From NCBI RefSeq assembly GCF_030285365.1, contig NZ_JASVDS010000002.1, forward strand, positions 124,001 to 188,000: DNA of 64,000 nt, in the 5' to 3' direction. Source of the DNA: Roseateles subflavus (lineage in GTDB: Bacteria > Pseudomonadota > Gammaproteobacteria > Burkholderiales > Burkholderiaceae_C). Made by a program: the position numbers and the translations under genes. Below are positions 28,994 through 39,377 of this stretch, one piece after another (the stretch's first letter is position 1; each line of letters starts with the position of its first letter). The notes beneath the pieces were generated by a model that saw nothing but the letters and a program-made list of their open reading frames with translations, did not search any database and was not told where the DNA came from.

Positions 28994-29028
28994 GACCGGC
29001 ACCGCCTCGCGCGGTGGCCGGTCCTTTT
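28994..29028 (+). terminator. Terminator after the TonB-dependent receptor
   Basis: GACCGGCACCGC pairs with GCGGTGGCCGGTC (one bulged G) and is followed by CTTTT. It also lies between converging genes. Confidence 0.7.
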
Positions 29029-29044
29029 CATGTCTGCCGCTGAC

Positions 29045-31300
29045 TCAGGCCGGCAGCGCCGCCAGCGTCACGGGCTGCCCGGACAGCACGGCGTTGCCCG
29101 AGAGCGGATCCCGCACGCCGTCGTCCAGCAGCGCGTTGAGGTTGGCGCCGGGCCGCAGCCGGGCGACGCTCAGCTGCGTGCCGGGCAGCTCATGGCCCCA
29201 GCCGTGAGGCAGGCTGGCCACGCCGGGCATCATCTCATCGCTGCAATGCAGCAGCACCTCCAGCGTGGCGCCAGCCGCATTGCGCAGCTGGGCGCGCTCG
29301 CCGTCGCGCAGGCCGCGCTGGCGGGCGTCCTCGGGATGCACGATCAGCGCGCTGCGGTCCGGCCCCTTGGCGAGCACGGGCAGGTTGTGCATCCAGCTGT
29401 TGCCTGATCGCAGGTCACGCCGCCCGATGAGCAGCAGCTCGCCCGCGGCCGCGGACGGTGGCTGCTGCGCGGGCAACGCGGCCAACGCGTCGAGGAAGGG
29501 CGCGGGGGCCAGCTCGATGCGGCCGGAGGGCGTGCGCAGCAGCTCGGGCATGCGGGGCTGCAGCTCGCCGAGGTCCAGGCCATGCGGCGCGGCCTGCACG
29601 CGATCCAGCGTGAGCCCGTCGGGCCGCGCGCCGAACTGGTCGCCATAGGGGCCGCCCCGCAGGGCGAGATCGACCAGGCGGGCCGGGCCCACGCGCGGGG
29701 CGAGGGCGCCGAGCAGCGCCTCGGTCTGTGCGCCGTCGCCGTCCTTGAGCTGGTGGCGCAGCTCCTGGCGCAGCGCGGCGGTGTCGAGGTCCGCGGCGTC
29801 CTGACGCCAGTCCGCGCCGCTCACGAGCGCGGCCAGCCGCGTGAGCGTCTCCCATTCCTCGGGCATGCCGGCGGGCGGCGGGAACACCGGCTCGCTGTAG
29901 CGCGCGTGGTTGCGCCAGGAGAGCTGGCCGAAGGCGATGTCGTAGTGCAGATCCTCGAGCGGGGAGGGCGCCGGCAGGATGAGGTCGGCGTGGCGCGAGG
30001 TCTCATTCAGGTAGATGTCCAGGCTCAGCATGAAGTCGAGACCGTCGAGCGCGCGCGCCAGGCGGGGGCCATTGGGCGCCGAGAGCACGGGATTGCTGGC
30101 CACAGTGATCAGCGCGCGCACCTGGCCTTCGCCGGGCGTCTCGATCTCCTCGGCCAGGCACACCATCGGCAGCTCGCCGAAGACCTCCGGCGCGCCGCTG
30201 ACCCGGCTCCTGCGCCGTCCCACGGTCACGCCCCGGCCGCTGCCTGGCCGCCCCTGCGTGTTGACGGCAAAGGCCGCGGCCTTGGGGAACATCGCGCCGC
30301 CGGGCCGGTCCAGCTGGCCGCATAGGATGTTGATCACGTCCACCAGCCAGCTGTTGAGCGTGCCGTGGCGTTGCGTGCAGCTGCCGATGCGGGCATAGAG
30401 CGAGGCGCGCGGGGTGGTGGCCAGCAGGCGCGCGAGGCGGCGCTGCTCGGCGGCGGGAATGCCGCAATGGGCGGCGGTGGATTCAGGCGGGTAGGCCGTG
30501 ACGGCGGCCCGCACGGCATCCAGCCCCTCGATCCATGGGCCCAGGGCGCCGGTGCGCACCAGGTCTTCGTCAAAGAGCGTGTGGACGAGACCCAGCAGCA
30601 GCCACACATCGCTGCCCGGGCGGATGAAATGGTGTTCGTCGGCCACGGCCGCGGTCTCGGTGCGTCGCGGGTCGATCACGATCAGCCGGCCGCCGCGCTC
30701 GCGCAGGGCGCGGGCCTTGCCGCGGAAATCCGGCACCGTCCACAGGCTGCCGTTGCTGACCATCGGGTTCGCGCCCAGCACCACAAGCAGGTCCGTGCGA
30801 GGCAGGTCCGGCACCGGAATGCTCAGCCAGTGCCCGTACATCAGGGCGCTGGAGAGCTGCTTGGGCATCTGGTCCAGCGTCGAGGCCGAGAAGACGTTGC
30901 GCGTGCCCAGCGCGCGCGCCAGGCGAGGTGTGTAGGCGAGCAGGCCCACCTTGTGCGCGGCCGGGTTGCCGAAGCTCAGGGCGACCGCATCCGGCCCGTG
31001 GGCCTGGATGAGGGGCTGCAGCCGGCGCTCGATCTCTTCGAAGGCCTCGTCCCAGCCGATGGGCTCGTGACGGCCGTTGCGCCGGATCAGCGGCTGGCGC
31101 AGGCGGTCGGGGTCCTCATGCAGGTCCTTCAGCGACACACCCTTGGGGCAGAGAAAGCCGTGGCTGAAGGGGTCGTCCTGGGCGCCTCGGATGCTCACCA
31201 CGCGATCGCCGGACGTCTGCACCTCCAGGCCGCAGCAGGCCTCGCACAGGGGGCAGATGCGGTAGTGGACGCGGGGTGCTTGGGGATCCGTCGTGCTCAT
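29045..31300 (-). CDS. Molybdopterin-dependent oxidoreductase (formate dehydrogenase-like)
   Basis: A 751-residue protein of the DMSO-reductase superfamily. The N-terminal CPLCEACCGLEV plus FLCPKG supplies four cysteines for a [4Fe-4S] cluster, and MPT-binding regions follow (VVLGANPMVSNGS; VIDPRRTETA; LILPAPSPLEDLHYD). The C-terminal molybdopterin dinucleotide-binding domain has IGRRDLRSGNSWMHN and LPHGWGHELPG. No signal peptide is present, so it is probably cytoplasmic. The electron partner and substrate are unknown and no cofactor-insertion genes are adjacent. Start set at MSTTDP, with GAGGAAA upstream. Confidence 0.88.
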   Translation of the reverse strand: MSTTDPQAPRVHYRICPLCEACCGLEVQTSGDRVVSIRGAQDDPFSHGFLCPKGVSLKDLHEDPDRLRQPLIRRNGRHEPIGWDEAFEEIERRLQPLIQAHGPDAVALSFGNPAAHKVGLLAYTPRLARALGTRNVFSASTLDQMPKQLSSALMYGHWLSIPVPDLPRTDLLVVLGANPMVSNGSLWTVPDFRGKARALRERGGRLIVIDPRRTETAAVADEHHFIRPGSDVWLLLGLVHTLFDEDLVRTGALGPWIEGLDAVRAAVTAYPPESTAAHCGIPAAEQRRLARLLATTPRASLYARIGSCTQRHGTLNSWLVDVINILCGQLDRPGGAMFPKAAAFAVNTQGRPGSGRGVTVGRRRSRVSGAPEVFGELPMVCLAEEIETPGEGQVRALITVASNPVLSAPNGPRLARALDGLDFMLSLDIYLNETSRHADLILPAPSPLEDLHYDIAFGQLSWRNHARYSEPVFPPPAGMPEEWETLTRLAALVSGADWRQDAADLDTAALRQELRHQLKDGDGAQTEALLGALAPRVGPARLVDLALRGGPYGDQFGARPDGLTLDRVQAAPHGLDLGELQPRMPELLRTPSGRIELAPAPFLDALAALPAQQPPSAAAGELLLIGRRDLRSGNSWMHNLPVLAKGPDRSALIVHPEDARQRGLRDGERAQLRNAAGATLEVLLHCSDEMMPGVASLPHGWGHELPGTQLSVARLRPGANLNALLDDGVRDPLSGNAVLSGQPVTLAALPA

Positions 31301-31523
31301 CGGGGTTTCCTCGGGGGCTGTCATCGGGGCGGGGCCTGCGCGCATTGTGGTCAGCGCGGGCCGCGGCAGCGTCATCCAGGCGACAGCCGCGGCTTGGTAT
31401 CAACCATGAGAGGGCCCGGGGCGGAATGCAAGAAGATGTAAGAGCCGCGGCAATTGCGGCATGACCACCGTCTGACCGCCCGGAACTTGCATAGACTCCC
31501 GCCCCCGCAGGAGTAGGAGAACC

Positions 31524-32384
31524 ATGAGAATCGAGATTGAGCCCGGTGTCCGGCTGTTCGTGGACATCGAGGGTGAGGGCCTGGTGCCCGAGGGTGCCGG
31601 GATGCGGGAGAAGCCGACGCTGCTCCTGCTGCATGGCGGGCCGGGCTTCGACCACAGCTCGTTCAAGCCGGCGTTCAGCGCGCTGGCGGACGTGGCGCAG
31701 ATCGTCTATTACGACCACCGCGGCCACGGCCGCAGCGACCCCCGTCCGGCGAGCGAATGGACGCTGGACACCTGGGCCGATGACGTCGTGCGGCTGTGCG
31801 ACGCGCTGGGCATCGTCAAGCCCATCGTGCTGGGCCAGAGCTTTGGCGGCTTCGTCGCGCAGCGCTACCTCGAGCGCCACCCGGAGCATCCGGGCAAGGT
31901 GATCCTGTCCAGCACCTCGCACCACACGGGGCTGGAACGCAAGATCAAGGGATTTGCCCGCCGCGCGCCCGCACCGGTGCGGGACGCCGTGCGCGAGAAG
32001 GTCCGCGCGTTCTGGACCGAGCCCACGCCCCTGAGCTTCGCAGCCTACTGGGAAGCGTGCCGGGACCTCTACACCGCCACGCCGCAGACCGACCCCGCCG
32101 CGGCCCAGCGCACGCTGCTAAAGCTGGACATCCTCCTGCACTTCGTGCGCGGCGAGAAGCAGGAGATGCGGCTGCTGCCGGGCCTGAGCCGTGCGCGCTG
32201 TCCGGTGCTGGTGATGGTGGGCGAGGACGATCCCGTCTGCCCGATCGAGGACGCCCTGGAAATCGCCGCGGCGCTGCCCTCGCGCTGCATGCAGCTCGCC
32301 CGCTTCCCCGGCTGCGGCCACGGTGTGTGGCGCGATGACCCGCGGGCCGCCTTCGAGCGGCTGCGGCGCTTCATCCTGGAGTGA
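31524..32384 (+). CDS. Alpha/beta hydrolase (proline iminopeptidase-like)
   Basis: A 286-residue cytoplasmic hydrolase. LLLHGGPGFDHSS forms the oxyanion region, GQSFGG holds the nucleophile serine, VMVGEDDPVCP the acid and GCGHGVW the histidine, so the triad is complete. HGGPG is common in prolyl iminopeptidases and related esterases, but the substrate cannot be assigned. GGAG lies just before the ATG. It converges with the GFA gene, 2 bp apart. Confidence 0.87.
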   Translation: MRIEIEPGVRLFVDIEGEGLVPEGAGMREKPTLLLLHGGPGFDHSSFKPAFSALADVAQIVYYDHRGHGRSDPRPASEWTLDTWADDVVRLCDALGIVKPIVLGQSFGGFVAQRYLERHPEHPGKVILSSTSHHTGLERKIKGFARRAPAPVRDAVREKVRAFWTEPTPLSFAAYWEACRDLYTATPQTDPAAAQRTLLKLDILLHFVRGEKQEMRLLPGLSRARCPVLVMVGEDDPVCPIEDALEIAAALPSRCMQLARFPGCGHGVWRDDPRAAFERLRRFILE

Positions 32385-32386
32385 GC

Positions 32387-32833
32387 TCAGGCGGCGGGAT
32401 CGTCGTCCGGTCCGGCGGGCCAGAAGGTGGGCGGCGGGAAGGCGTCAAAGCGTGGAAGGCCGTCCGCGGGCAGGTCGTACCAGGGGGCCTTGGATGCGCA
32501 ATGGATGTGCACCAGGGGCTGCAGGCCCGGGTCGTCGTCGAGGGTGCCCGCCGGGATGATGGCATGGCGCCCCCCGTCTTCCAGCACGGGCAGGAGGCTG
32601 CCGCAGGCGGTGCAGAAGGCCCGCCAGTTGCCGGGCGACGACTCGTAGCGTCGCACGAGCGCTTCGCCGGCCAGCCATCGCAGGCCACGGCCGTCGGCAT
32701 GCAGGAAGCTGCCGAAGGCGCTGCCGCTGAGCTTCCGGCACAGGCTGCAGTGGCACAGATTGATGAAGCGCGGCGGACTGGCGAGGGTGTAGCGCACCCC
32801 CTGGCAGAGGCAGGAGCCCTGAAGCACCGGCAT
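32387..32833 (-). CDS. GFA family protein
   Basis: A 148-residue protein with the zinc-binding pattern of the glutathione-dependent formaldehyde-activating (GFA/Mss4-like) family: GSCLCQGVRY, CHCSLCRK and FCTACGS. Most members have no proven reaction. A second, unrelated-looking GFA gene is at 58400. The start was chosen at MPVLQGSC, the canonical family N-terminus. Confidence 0.88.
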   Translation of the reverse strand: MPVLQGSCLCQGVRYTLASPPRFINLCHCSLCRKLSGSAFGSFLHADGRGLRWLAGEALVRRYESSPGNWRAFCTACGSLLPVLEDGGRHAIIPAGTLDDDPGLQPLVHIHCASKAPWYDLPADGLPRFDAFPPPTFWPAGPDDDPAA

Positions 32834-32859
32834 GGGGCGGCGTGGGATCGACGTGGGGC

Positions 32860-33228
32860 TCAGGCCGCCAGCAGCGCCTTGAGTTCGCGCTCGAGCAGGT
32901 AGGCCTCGCCGAGGTTGACCTCGATGAGCCGGCGCAGGTGCGTGACGCTCTCGATGTCGATGCTGCGCAGGATCAGCCCGGCGCGCTCGCCATCCAGGTG
33001 CGCGACCTCGGCGCCCATCATGATGCGCTGCTCGGCGCCGTCGAGGCGGATGCACAGCAGGCAGGGTTCGCCCATGGTGACGCTCGCGGCGGCGGGGAGC
33101 TTCAGCAGAGCTCCTTTCAGCGACAGGTCCAGCACGCTCACGTGGAGCCGCGTATCCACGGTGATCAGCTCCGCGGGCGCGTCGAAACTGACGCGGGCGA
33201 ACTGGCGGCGTTCCTGGGGCTTGTCCAT
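32860..33228 (-). CDS. PilZ domain protein
   Basis: A 122-residue single-domain c-di-GMP receptor candidate. RRQFARV near the N-terminus and DLSLKGALL (about residues 33-41) correspond to the RxxxR and D/NxSxxG motifs that contact c-di-GMP. With the EAL protein at 2249-4498 it is the second c-di-GMP-linked gene in the window. Its target is unknown. Confidence 0.87.
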   Translation of the reverse strand: MDKPQERRQFARVSFDAPAELITVDTRLHVSVLDLSLKGALLKLPAAASVTMGEPCLLCIRLDGAEQRIMMGAEVAHLDGERAGLILRSIDIESVTHLRRLIEVNLGEAYLLERELKALLAA

Positions 33229-33298
33229 GGTGGACTCCGATCGTGGGACGGTGATCGTTCGATGCTAGCAGGGCACGCCCACCGCGCCTGCGGCCGGA

Positions 33299-33736
33299 TC
33301 AATAGTCCTGGGCGTAGATCGTGCTCATTTCAATGGCTTCCTGCAGGCGGTTGGGGGCGACGGCCTCCAGCCCCAGGGACTCGAGCGTGAACCAGCAGGC
33401 ACGCAGCAGGGCGCTGGTCTCCTGGCGGGCCTCGTTGTCCAGCAGGGCGCCGAGCTCGCTGACGCGGTCCAGCGATGGCTGGCGGCTGCGCGAGCCGCCA
33501 TGGCTGTACGGCAGTTCCTCCGGCGCCTCGTGGCCCAGGGCAATCTCGGTCAGCAGGTGCTGCACCTCGTCCTTGGGCGGCAGGGACAGGATCAGCCGGC
33601 CGAGGTCCCCCAGCAGCTTTTCCGCCGCGCCGGCCAGCAGGCGCGCCGCGTGGTCGCTGCCGCCGTCGATGTAGAGGCCGGCAGCGATGTCCGCATATTC
33701 CAGCGCCAGGGCCAGCTTGGGCATGTCTGCGTTCAT
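33299..33736 (-). CDS. Hypothetical helical protein
   Basis: A 145-residue soluble protein rich in helix-forming residues (LALALEYADIAAGLYIDGG; LLAGAAEKLLGDLGRLIL), without signal peptide or metal motif. No family recognised. The start was set at MNADMP; a longer frame to 33820 gives a low-complexity extension. It lies downstream-facing with the PilZ gene, 70 bp away, so co-transcription is possible. Confidence 0.6.
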   Translation of the reverse strand: MNADMPKLALALEYADIAAGLYIDGGSDHAARLLAGAAEKLLGDLGRLILSLPPKDEVQHLLTEIALGHEAPEELPYSHGGSRSRQPSLDRVSELGALLDNEARQETSALLRACWFTLESLGLEAVAPNRLQEAIEMSTIYAQDY

Positions 33737-33994
33737 GGTGCGTCCGCGCGGTGGGGGGGCCGAGGGCGCGACCGGGGGAATGGTGGTCGCTCGCTCGGCA
33801 AGCAGTGGTCCTCCAGACATCTGGCGCCCTCTCTCCTGTACTTTTGTGCACGGAAGTGTAGGTGCGCGTCTTGCCGGGCCGGGAGTGCCGACGCTGGTGC
33901 TTTGTCACGGTTTGTATGGAGCACGGCTGATGGTTTTCCCGGCGCTTCAGACTGCGCTATTGTTGCGCATCCCCGACCCCCAGAGGAGGCCCTC

Positions 33995-34612
33995 ATGACG
34001 AATCACCGACTCCCCCGCCTGCCGCAGGACCTGCCCGCAATGCCCCGCCGCGACGCCCTCCAGGGGCTTAGCGCTCTGGGGGCCGGCCTGCTGGTGCCCG
34101 GCCTTGCGCTGGCCGCCGACAGGAAGGAGGACACCTATGACGAGGACTCCATCCTGAAGGCCGCCACCGACTTCTTCGGCAGCACCACGGAAGGCCTGGC
34201 CAAGGTCATCGAGAAGGCCTTCAAGGAGCAGGGGCGGCCCAATGCCTACGTCAAGGGCGAGGAGGCCGGCGCGGCCGTCACCGTGGGCCTGCGCTACGGC
34301 GATGGCCAGCTCGTGATGAAGGGCGGTGGCAGCGCCCGGGTCTACTGGGCCGGCCCGTCCATCGGCTTCGACTTCGGGGCCAATGCCTCCAAGGTCTTCA
34401 CGCTGTGCTACCACCTGCCCAGCACCGCCGCCATCTTCCAGCGCTTCCCGGGCGTGGACGGCAGCCTTTACTACATCGGCGGCGCCGGCATCAACTACCA
34501 GCGCCTCAATGGCATCACCCTGGCGCCGATCCGCCTGGGGGTGGGCCTGCGCACGGGCGCCAGCGTGGGCTATGTCCACTACCGCCGCGAGAAGTCCTAC
34601 AACCCGTTCTGA
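33995..34612 (+). CDS. DUF1134 family exported protein (EipA-like)
   Basis: A 205-residue protein with a twin-arginine-like signal (RRDALQGLSALGAGLL, then ALAA). The mature part has the DUF1134 pattern: TTEGLAKVIEKAFKEQGRPNAY, KGGGSARVYWAGPSIGFDFGANA, YYIGGAGINYQR and LTPIRLGVGLR-like LAPIRLGVGLRTGAS. EipA of Brucella belongs here and affects the envelope; the role in this organism is unproven. GAGGAGG precedes the ATG by a few bases. Confidence 0.87.
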   Translation: MTNHRLPRLPQDLPAMPRRDALQGLSALGAGLLVPGLALAADRKEDTYDEDSILKAATDFFGSTTEGLAKVIEKAFKEQGRPNAYVKGEEAGAAVTVGLRYGDGQLVMKGGGSARVYWAGPSIGFDFGANASKVFTLCYHLPSTAAIFQRFPGVDGSLYYIGGAGINYQRLNGITLAPIRLGVGLRTGASVGYVHYRREKSYNPF

Positions 34613-34975
34613 CCCCCAGACCGCCCCCGGCCGGCGTCGCCGGGGCAGCCGCCGCTGCATCTGGCGCCGCCCGTGCGGTATGCGTCAGGTCGGCGTTTGG
34701 CATATCGGCTCGCCTTGCACCGGATATTGCACAGGGCTTTGCCGGCGCCCCGGTGAACCCCTGCCGTCAAGTCCTCCATCCTCGGGGTTTTCGATGAGCG
34801 CCGGGCCGGCAACGCACACCGCGCTAGTGGTCACTCACAAGCACTTTTTGGGGCTTGCCCGGCCCGGTGGCGGGATGCATGCTCAGTGACCAGGGTCAAA
34901 ACCCGATGCAGCCCCTGCGACGAGCATTCGCTGCCACATTCCAACGATCGACGATCAGAAATCCGGAGAGATTCC
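34613..34975 (+). other. Intergenic region upstream of the ribonucleotide reductase
   Basis: A 363-bp gap holding the reductase promoter. I looked for a cobalamin riboswitch (B12 box) and for paired NrdR boxes and saw neither in convincing form. Confidence 0.4.
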
Positions 34976-37921
34976 ATGCCCCCGCCCAACCAGGCTTCCC
35001 TCGACCTGCCCACCACCTCCCTCGTGCCCCTGGCCGCCGCCGCGTCGCTGCCGGCCCAGGACATCAGCGCCGAGGTGCTGCTGGAGAAATACGCCAAGGG
35101 CGAGGAGCAGACGCTGGACGAGCTGCGCGCCCGCGTGGCCCGTGCCCTGGCCGAAGCCGAGCTGCCGGAGGCGCGCGCCCACTGGGAAGCGAAGTTCCTG
35201 GAGGCCCAGCGCCGCGGCTTCGTGCCGGCCGGCCGCATCAACTCCGCCGCCGGCACCGAGCTCAGCGCCACGCTGATCAACTGCTTCGTGCAGCCGGTGG
35301 GGGACTCCATCGCCCTGGCCGATGACGGCGTGCCCGGCATCTACACCGCCCTGACCGAAGCCGCCGAGACCATGCGCCGCGGTGGCGGCGTGGGCTATGA
35401 CTTCTCGCGCATCCGTCCCAAGGGCGCCTGGGTGGGCTCGACGCAGAGCAGCGCCTCCGGCCCCGTGAGCTACATGCGCGTCTTCGACCGCTCCTGCGAG
35501 ACCGTCGAGTCCGCCGGCGCCCGCCGCGGCGCGCAGATGGGCGTGCTGCGCTGCGACCATCCGGACATCGAGGAGTTCATCCACGCCAAGGACCAGGGCG
35601 ACCTGCGCAACTTCAACATCTCCATCGGCGTGACCGACGCCTTCATGGAGGCTGTCGAGTCCGACGCCGAGGTCGAGCTCACGCACAAGGCCGAGCCCGG
35701 CAAGAAGCTCAAGAAGGCCGGCGCCTACCAGCGCGGTGATGGCCTGTGGGTCTACCGCCGCTTGCGCGCCCGCGAGCTGTGGGACCAGGTCATGCGATCC
35801 ACCTACGACCACGCCGAGCCGGGCGTGCTCTTCCTGGACCGCATCAACAACGACAACAACCTCTACTACTGCGAGCGCATCGACGCCACCAACCCCTGCG
35901 CCGAGCAGCCGCTGCCGCCCTACGGCTGCTGCTGCCTGGGGTCGGTGAACCTCACGCTTTTCGTGCAGGACGCCTTCGGCCCCGGTGCCCGCTTCGACGA
36001 GGAAGGTTTCGCCGAGGTCTGCCGCACGGCCACGCGCATGCTGGACAACGTCCTGGACGTGACCCCCTGGCCGCTGCCCGCGCAGGCGCATGAGGCCAGC
36101 AACAAGCGCCGCGTGGGCCTGGGCTTCACGGGCCTGGGGGACACCCTGGTCATGCTCAACCTGCGCTATGACACCGAGGCCGCACGCGAGATGGCCCGCC
36201 GCATCAGCGAAGTCATGCGCAATGCCGCCTATGACGCCAGCGCCGACCTCGCCGTCGAGCGCGGCGCCTTCCCGCTGTTCAATGCCGATCTGTACCTCTC
36301 CGGCGGCAACTTCGCCTCGCGCCTGCCGCAAGGGCTGAAGGACAAGATCCGCGCCCAGGGCCTGCGCAACTCGCACCTGCTGTCCATCGCGCCCACCGGC
36401 ACCATCAGCCTGGCCTTCGCCGACAACGCCTCCAACGGCATCGAGCCGGCCTTCAGCTGGAGCTACACCCGCAAGAAGCGCATGCCCGACGGCAGCTTCA
36501 AGGAATACGCCGTCGAGGACCACGCCTGGCGCCTGTACCGCCATCTCTTCGGCAAGGATGCCCCGCTGTCGGATGCCTTCGTGACGGCGCTGGAGCTGTC
36601 CGCGTCGGATCACGCCTCCATGGTGGCGGCCGTGGCGCCCTATGTGGACACGGCCATCTCCAAGACGGTGAACGTGCCGGCCGACTACCCCTACGCCGAA
36701 TTCCAGGACCTCTACACGCAGGCCTGGAAGAGCGGGCTCAAAGGCCTGGCCACCTACCGGCCCAACAGTGTGCTCGGCTCAGTGCTGAGCGTCGAACCCA
36801 CGGCCACGCCGGAGCCCCTCAAGCCCGTGTCCGAGGAGGACGGCACCAACCGTCGCCTGCGCCTGGAGCGCCTGCCCAATGCCGTGTTGGCCTCGCTGCG
36901 CTGGCCGAGCCGCCCCGAGCTGCCCAATGGCAACCCGGCCTGGAGCTACATGATCCGCCACCCGCACGGCGACTTCGCGCTTTTCGTGGGCGAGCTGCCG
37001 GCGGAAGGGCCGGATGCCGGCCTCTTCGGCAAGAACCTGCCCTTCGAGGTGTGGGTGAACGGCGCCGAGCAGCCGCGCGGCCTGTCCGCCGTGGCCAAGA
37101 CGCTGTCCATGGACCTGCGCACGAATGACGCCGCGTGGCTGCGCCTGAAGCTCGACGCCCTGGCCACCGTGGCCGAGGAGCGCGCCTTCGAGATGCCCGT
37201 GCCTCCGGGCGGCGAGCGCCGCCTGTTCCCCGGCGTCGTCGCCGCGACGGCGGCCGTCATCCGCTGGCGCTGCGAGCAGCTCGGCGCCCTGCAGGAAGGT
37301 GGCCCGACGCCCGTGCTGGACGCCATGTTCAGCCGCGAGGAGCCCCGCACCAGCACCATGGGCACCCTGGCCTGGGCCGTGGACGTCGAGAACCCCGCCA
37401 CTGGCGAGCAGTTCACCCTCACGCTGAAGGAAGTGACGCTGCCCACGCCGGACGGCGGCCATATCACCCGCCCCTGTGCCATGGGCTTCTCGGGCAACTA
37501 TCCGAAGGCGCTCGACGGCATGGCCCGCCTGCTGTCCCTCGACATGCGTGTGATGGACCCGGCCTGGATCGGCATGAAGCTGCGCAAGCTGCTGAACGTG
37601 GGTGAGCCCCTGGGCCACTTCATGGCGCCGGTGCCGACGCTCAGCGGCGAGCGCCGCCAGCAGATCTGGCCGTCGACCGTCGCCTATGTGGCCCGCCTCG
37701 TGATCCATCGCTATGCCATGCTGGGCATCCTCGACGAGCAGGGCATGCCGCTCGTCGAGATGGGCCTGCTGCAGGCCCCGGCGCCCAAGCTCGCCGGCGG
37801 CGCCAACAGCATCCCGGCCATGGCCGGCAAGCCCTGCCCGGAATGCGGCAACGCGACCATGATCCACAAGGACGGCTGCGACTTCTGCACCGCTTGCGGG
37901 TATGTGGGGCAGTGCGGGTGA
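34976..37921 (+). CDS. nrdJ: Adenosylcobalamin-dependent (class II) ribonucleotide reductase
   Basis: A 981-residue enzyme converting ribonucleotides to deoxyribonucleotides with a B12-derived radical, so it needs no oxygen or second subunit. The barrel has [27 protein letters not shown], the catalytic [12 protein letters not shown] (about residue 305) and [10 protein letters not shown]. The C-terminal third has two TSCPD-like segments ([39 protein letters not shown]) and a zinc ribbon (CPECG...CDFCTACG) whose cysteines probably re-reduce the active site. GGAGAG precedes the ATG. Confidence 0.95.
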   Translation: MPPPNQASLDLPTTSLVPLAAAASLPAQDISAEVLLEKYAKGEEQTLDELRARVARALAEAELPEARAHWEAKFLEAQRRGFVPAGRINSAAGTELSATLINCFVQPVGDSIALADDGVPGIYTALTEAAETMRRGGGVGYDFSRIRPKGAWVGSTQSSASGPVSYMRVFDRSCETVESAGARRGAQMGVLRCDHPDIEEFIHAKDQGDLRNFNISIGVTDAFMEAVESDAEVELTHKAEPGKKLKKAGAYQRGDGLWVYRRLRARELWDQVMRSTYDHAEPGVLFLDRINNDNNLYYCERIDATNPCAEQPLPPYGCCCLGSVNLTLFVQDAFGPGARFDEEGFAEVCRTATRMLDNVLDVTPWPLPAQAHEASNKRRVGLGFTGLGDTLVMLNLRYDTEAAREMARRISEVMRNAAYDASADLAVERGAFPLFNADLYLSGGNFASRLPQGLKDKIRAQGLRNSHLLSIAPTGTISLAFADNASNGIEPAFSWSYTRKKRMPDGSFKEYAVEDHAWRLYRHLFGKDAPLSDAFVTALELSASDHASMVAAVAPYVDTAISKTVNVPADYPYAEFQDLYTQAWKSGLKGLATYRPNSVLGSVLSVEPTATPEPLKPVSEEDGTNRRLRLERLPNAVLASLRWPSRPELPNGNPAWSYMIRHPHGDFALFVGELPAEGPDAGLFGKNLPFEVWVNGAEQPRGLSAVAKTLSMDLRTNDAAWLRLKLDALATVAEERAFEMPVPPGGERRLFPGVVAATAAVIRWRCEQLGALQEGGPTPVLDAMFSREEPRTSTMGTLAWAVDVENPATGEQFTLTLKEVTLPTPDGGHITRPCAMGFSGNYPKALDGMARLLSLDMRVMDPAWIGMKLRKLLNVGEPLGHFMAPVPTLSGERRQQIWPSTVAYVARLVIHRYAMLGILDEQGMPLVEMGLLQAPAPKLAGGANSIPAMAGKPCPECGNATMIHKDGCDFCTACGYVGQCG

Positions 37922-38047
37922 GAGGTGCGCGGCCCCACCACCTGAAAGTTCTGGACCCCTGAGTCGAAGGTGGCGGGTGGCGTTCAATGCCGCGCGCGTC
38001 AGACGAAGGAACGGATCTTTCAGAATTCAAACGCTTTGGCTATGAAG

Positions 38048-38076
38048 CAGCCCCGGTGATCCGGGGCTGTTTTTTT
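38048..38076 (+). terminator. Rho-independent terminator after nrdJ
   Basis: CAGCCCCGG and CCGGGGCTG form a perfect 9-bp stem with loop TGAT, followed by seven T. Confidence 0.92.
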
Positions 38077-38332
38077 GTCAATGGGCACTCGCGATGAGAA
38101 CGCTAGCGTTCATGGTCGAGTTCGACAACCCGACGCGCAGATTCGGGCTGGCTGATGAGTCCGCTGCGGTATCGCCTCTGGTGACACCGGAGAAACCCAT
38201 GGCCGGCCCATCGGTCATGGGCCGCTGAGAACCAGCGCCAAGACGCTGCAGGCAGGAACGACGGCGAGGAACTTGTTCATTGATTGCAAGTATCTTCGCG
38301 CCTGCATGCTCTTCGATCCTCCAGGACCGGAT

Positions 38333-39247
38333 TCAAGCAGCCCGCATTATTCTGGACTTGATGGCTGCAATATATCTGTCTCTGAGCTCCACGCTCTTCT
38401 TGTCGCTTTCGTCGAAATTTTCGACGGCCTTCAGGTCTAGTTTTGCCCCTATCTCTAGATATCTCTTGACGATATCACCAGCCGCAGGATCGCTAGCCAG
38501 CATTTGCAAGGCGGCGTAGATTGCGGAGCGCTCCTGGATACTGATTGGATTCAAGGGCTCCGATGCGACCAGCCAAGCCGCTGTCACGTCACCGTTTCTT
38601 GCATCGAGAAGGGCTTGGTTGAAGACGGTGGCCACCTCAGGCTCAGGAGCCTTCGACATATCGACTATCGAGATATAGAGGGCTGCAGCTTTTGCGACCC
38701 CACCATCAACGGCGATTTTCAGCAGATCTATCCGAGTCTGCCGCAGGTTCCCTCCAAGTGACTGACACTGCTGAAGCAATTTCTGATCCTCTTCCAGGTT
38801 CTGCTTATAGGCATCGGCGAGCGGCGTAGCCCCCATGCTGCCATGCAGGCGCCGATAGTTCGCAGCCATCGAACTCTCCATGCCGTCACATTGGGCGATG
38901 ATTGCAGCCAAGGCAAAAGAGTCTGCAGGGTTTCGGGATGATTTTGCCAGCTGAATTTCACCTGCCAATCCAGAAACGCTATTGAGTAGCTTTGAGCGAA
39001 TCGATGCGGAGCGATCGCCTGCGTTTTTAGACTCCGGGCGTAGAGTATCTGCAATTCGAGGCGCCTGCCCGGAGGCGCGTATCGCCGGGACCAGTATTGG
39101 CGTCTCACTTATTGCTGAGGCATCGCCAGGGCGATTCTTGTCTTCCACCCTTGAGTTTTCGGGACGCAGACCCGCGTCGCCCCAATATTTGATCGAGGCG
39201 ATCACAGTGGCAAGCACCATCATGACGCAAAGTAGCCAGCGCAACAT
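38333..39247 (-). CDS. Membrane-anchored hypothetical protein, lower GC
   Basis: A 304-residue protein with one N-terminal helix (MLRWLLCVMMVLATVIAS) and a long helical periplasmic part with few strands. Repeats of LLK/AALY-type helices (IAVDGGVAKAAALYISIV; ALLDARNGDVTAAWLVAS) resemble Sel1-like alpha repeats but do not match well enough to name. Cysteines in AIIAQCDG and LLQQCQSL may pair. Codon use is visibly less GC-rich than in the neighbouring genes, suggesting recent acquisition. ATG 39247 chosen over TTG 39262. Confidence 0.7.
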   Translation of the reverse strand: MLRWLLCVMMVLATVIASIKYWGDAGLRPENSRVEDKNRPGDASAISETPILVPAIRASGQAPRIADTLRPESKNAGDRSASIRSKLLNSVSGLAGEIQLAKSSRNPADSFALAAIIAQCDGMESSMAANYRRLHGSMGATPLADAYKQNLEEDQKLLQQCQSLGGNLRQTRIDLLKIAVDGGVAKAAALYISIVDMSKAPEPEVATVFNQALLDARNGDVTAAWLVASEPLNPISIQERSAIYAALQMLASDPAAGDIVKRYLEIGAKLDLKAVENFDESDKKSVELRDRYIAAIKSRIMRAA

Positions 39248-39377
39248 GCTAAATGCTCTCAAAGGTTCATGTGTTTTCCGGAGGAGATGTCCAATGGGTG
39301 CAGATCGAAGTGGGGCGGCCCAGTGCGCATCAGGATCTGAACGTGAATAGATACACTCGGTCCGTTTCGTCAGAAAA

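Noticed and set aside
34613..34975. Cobalamin riboswitch or NrdR boxes before nrdJ
   Set aside because: Neither a convincing B12 box nor paired NrdR boxes could be found.
38094..38228. A 44-codon frame after the nrdJ terminator
   Set aside because: No ribosome-binding site, no similarity and ordinary non-coding composition.
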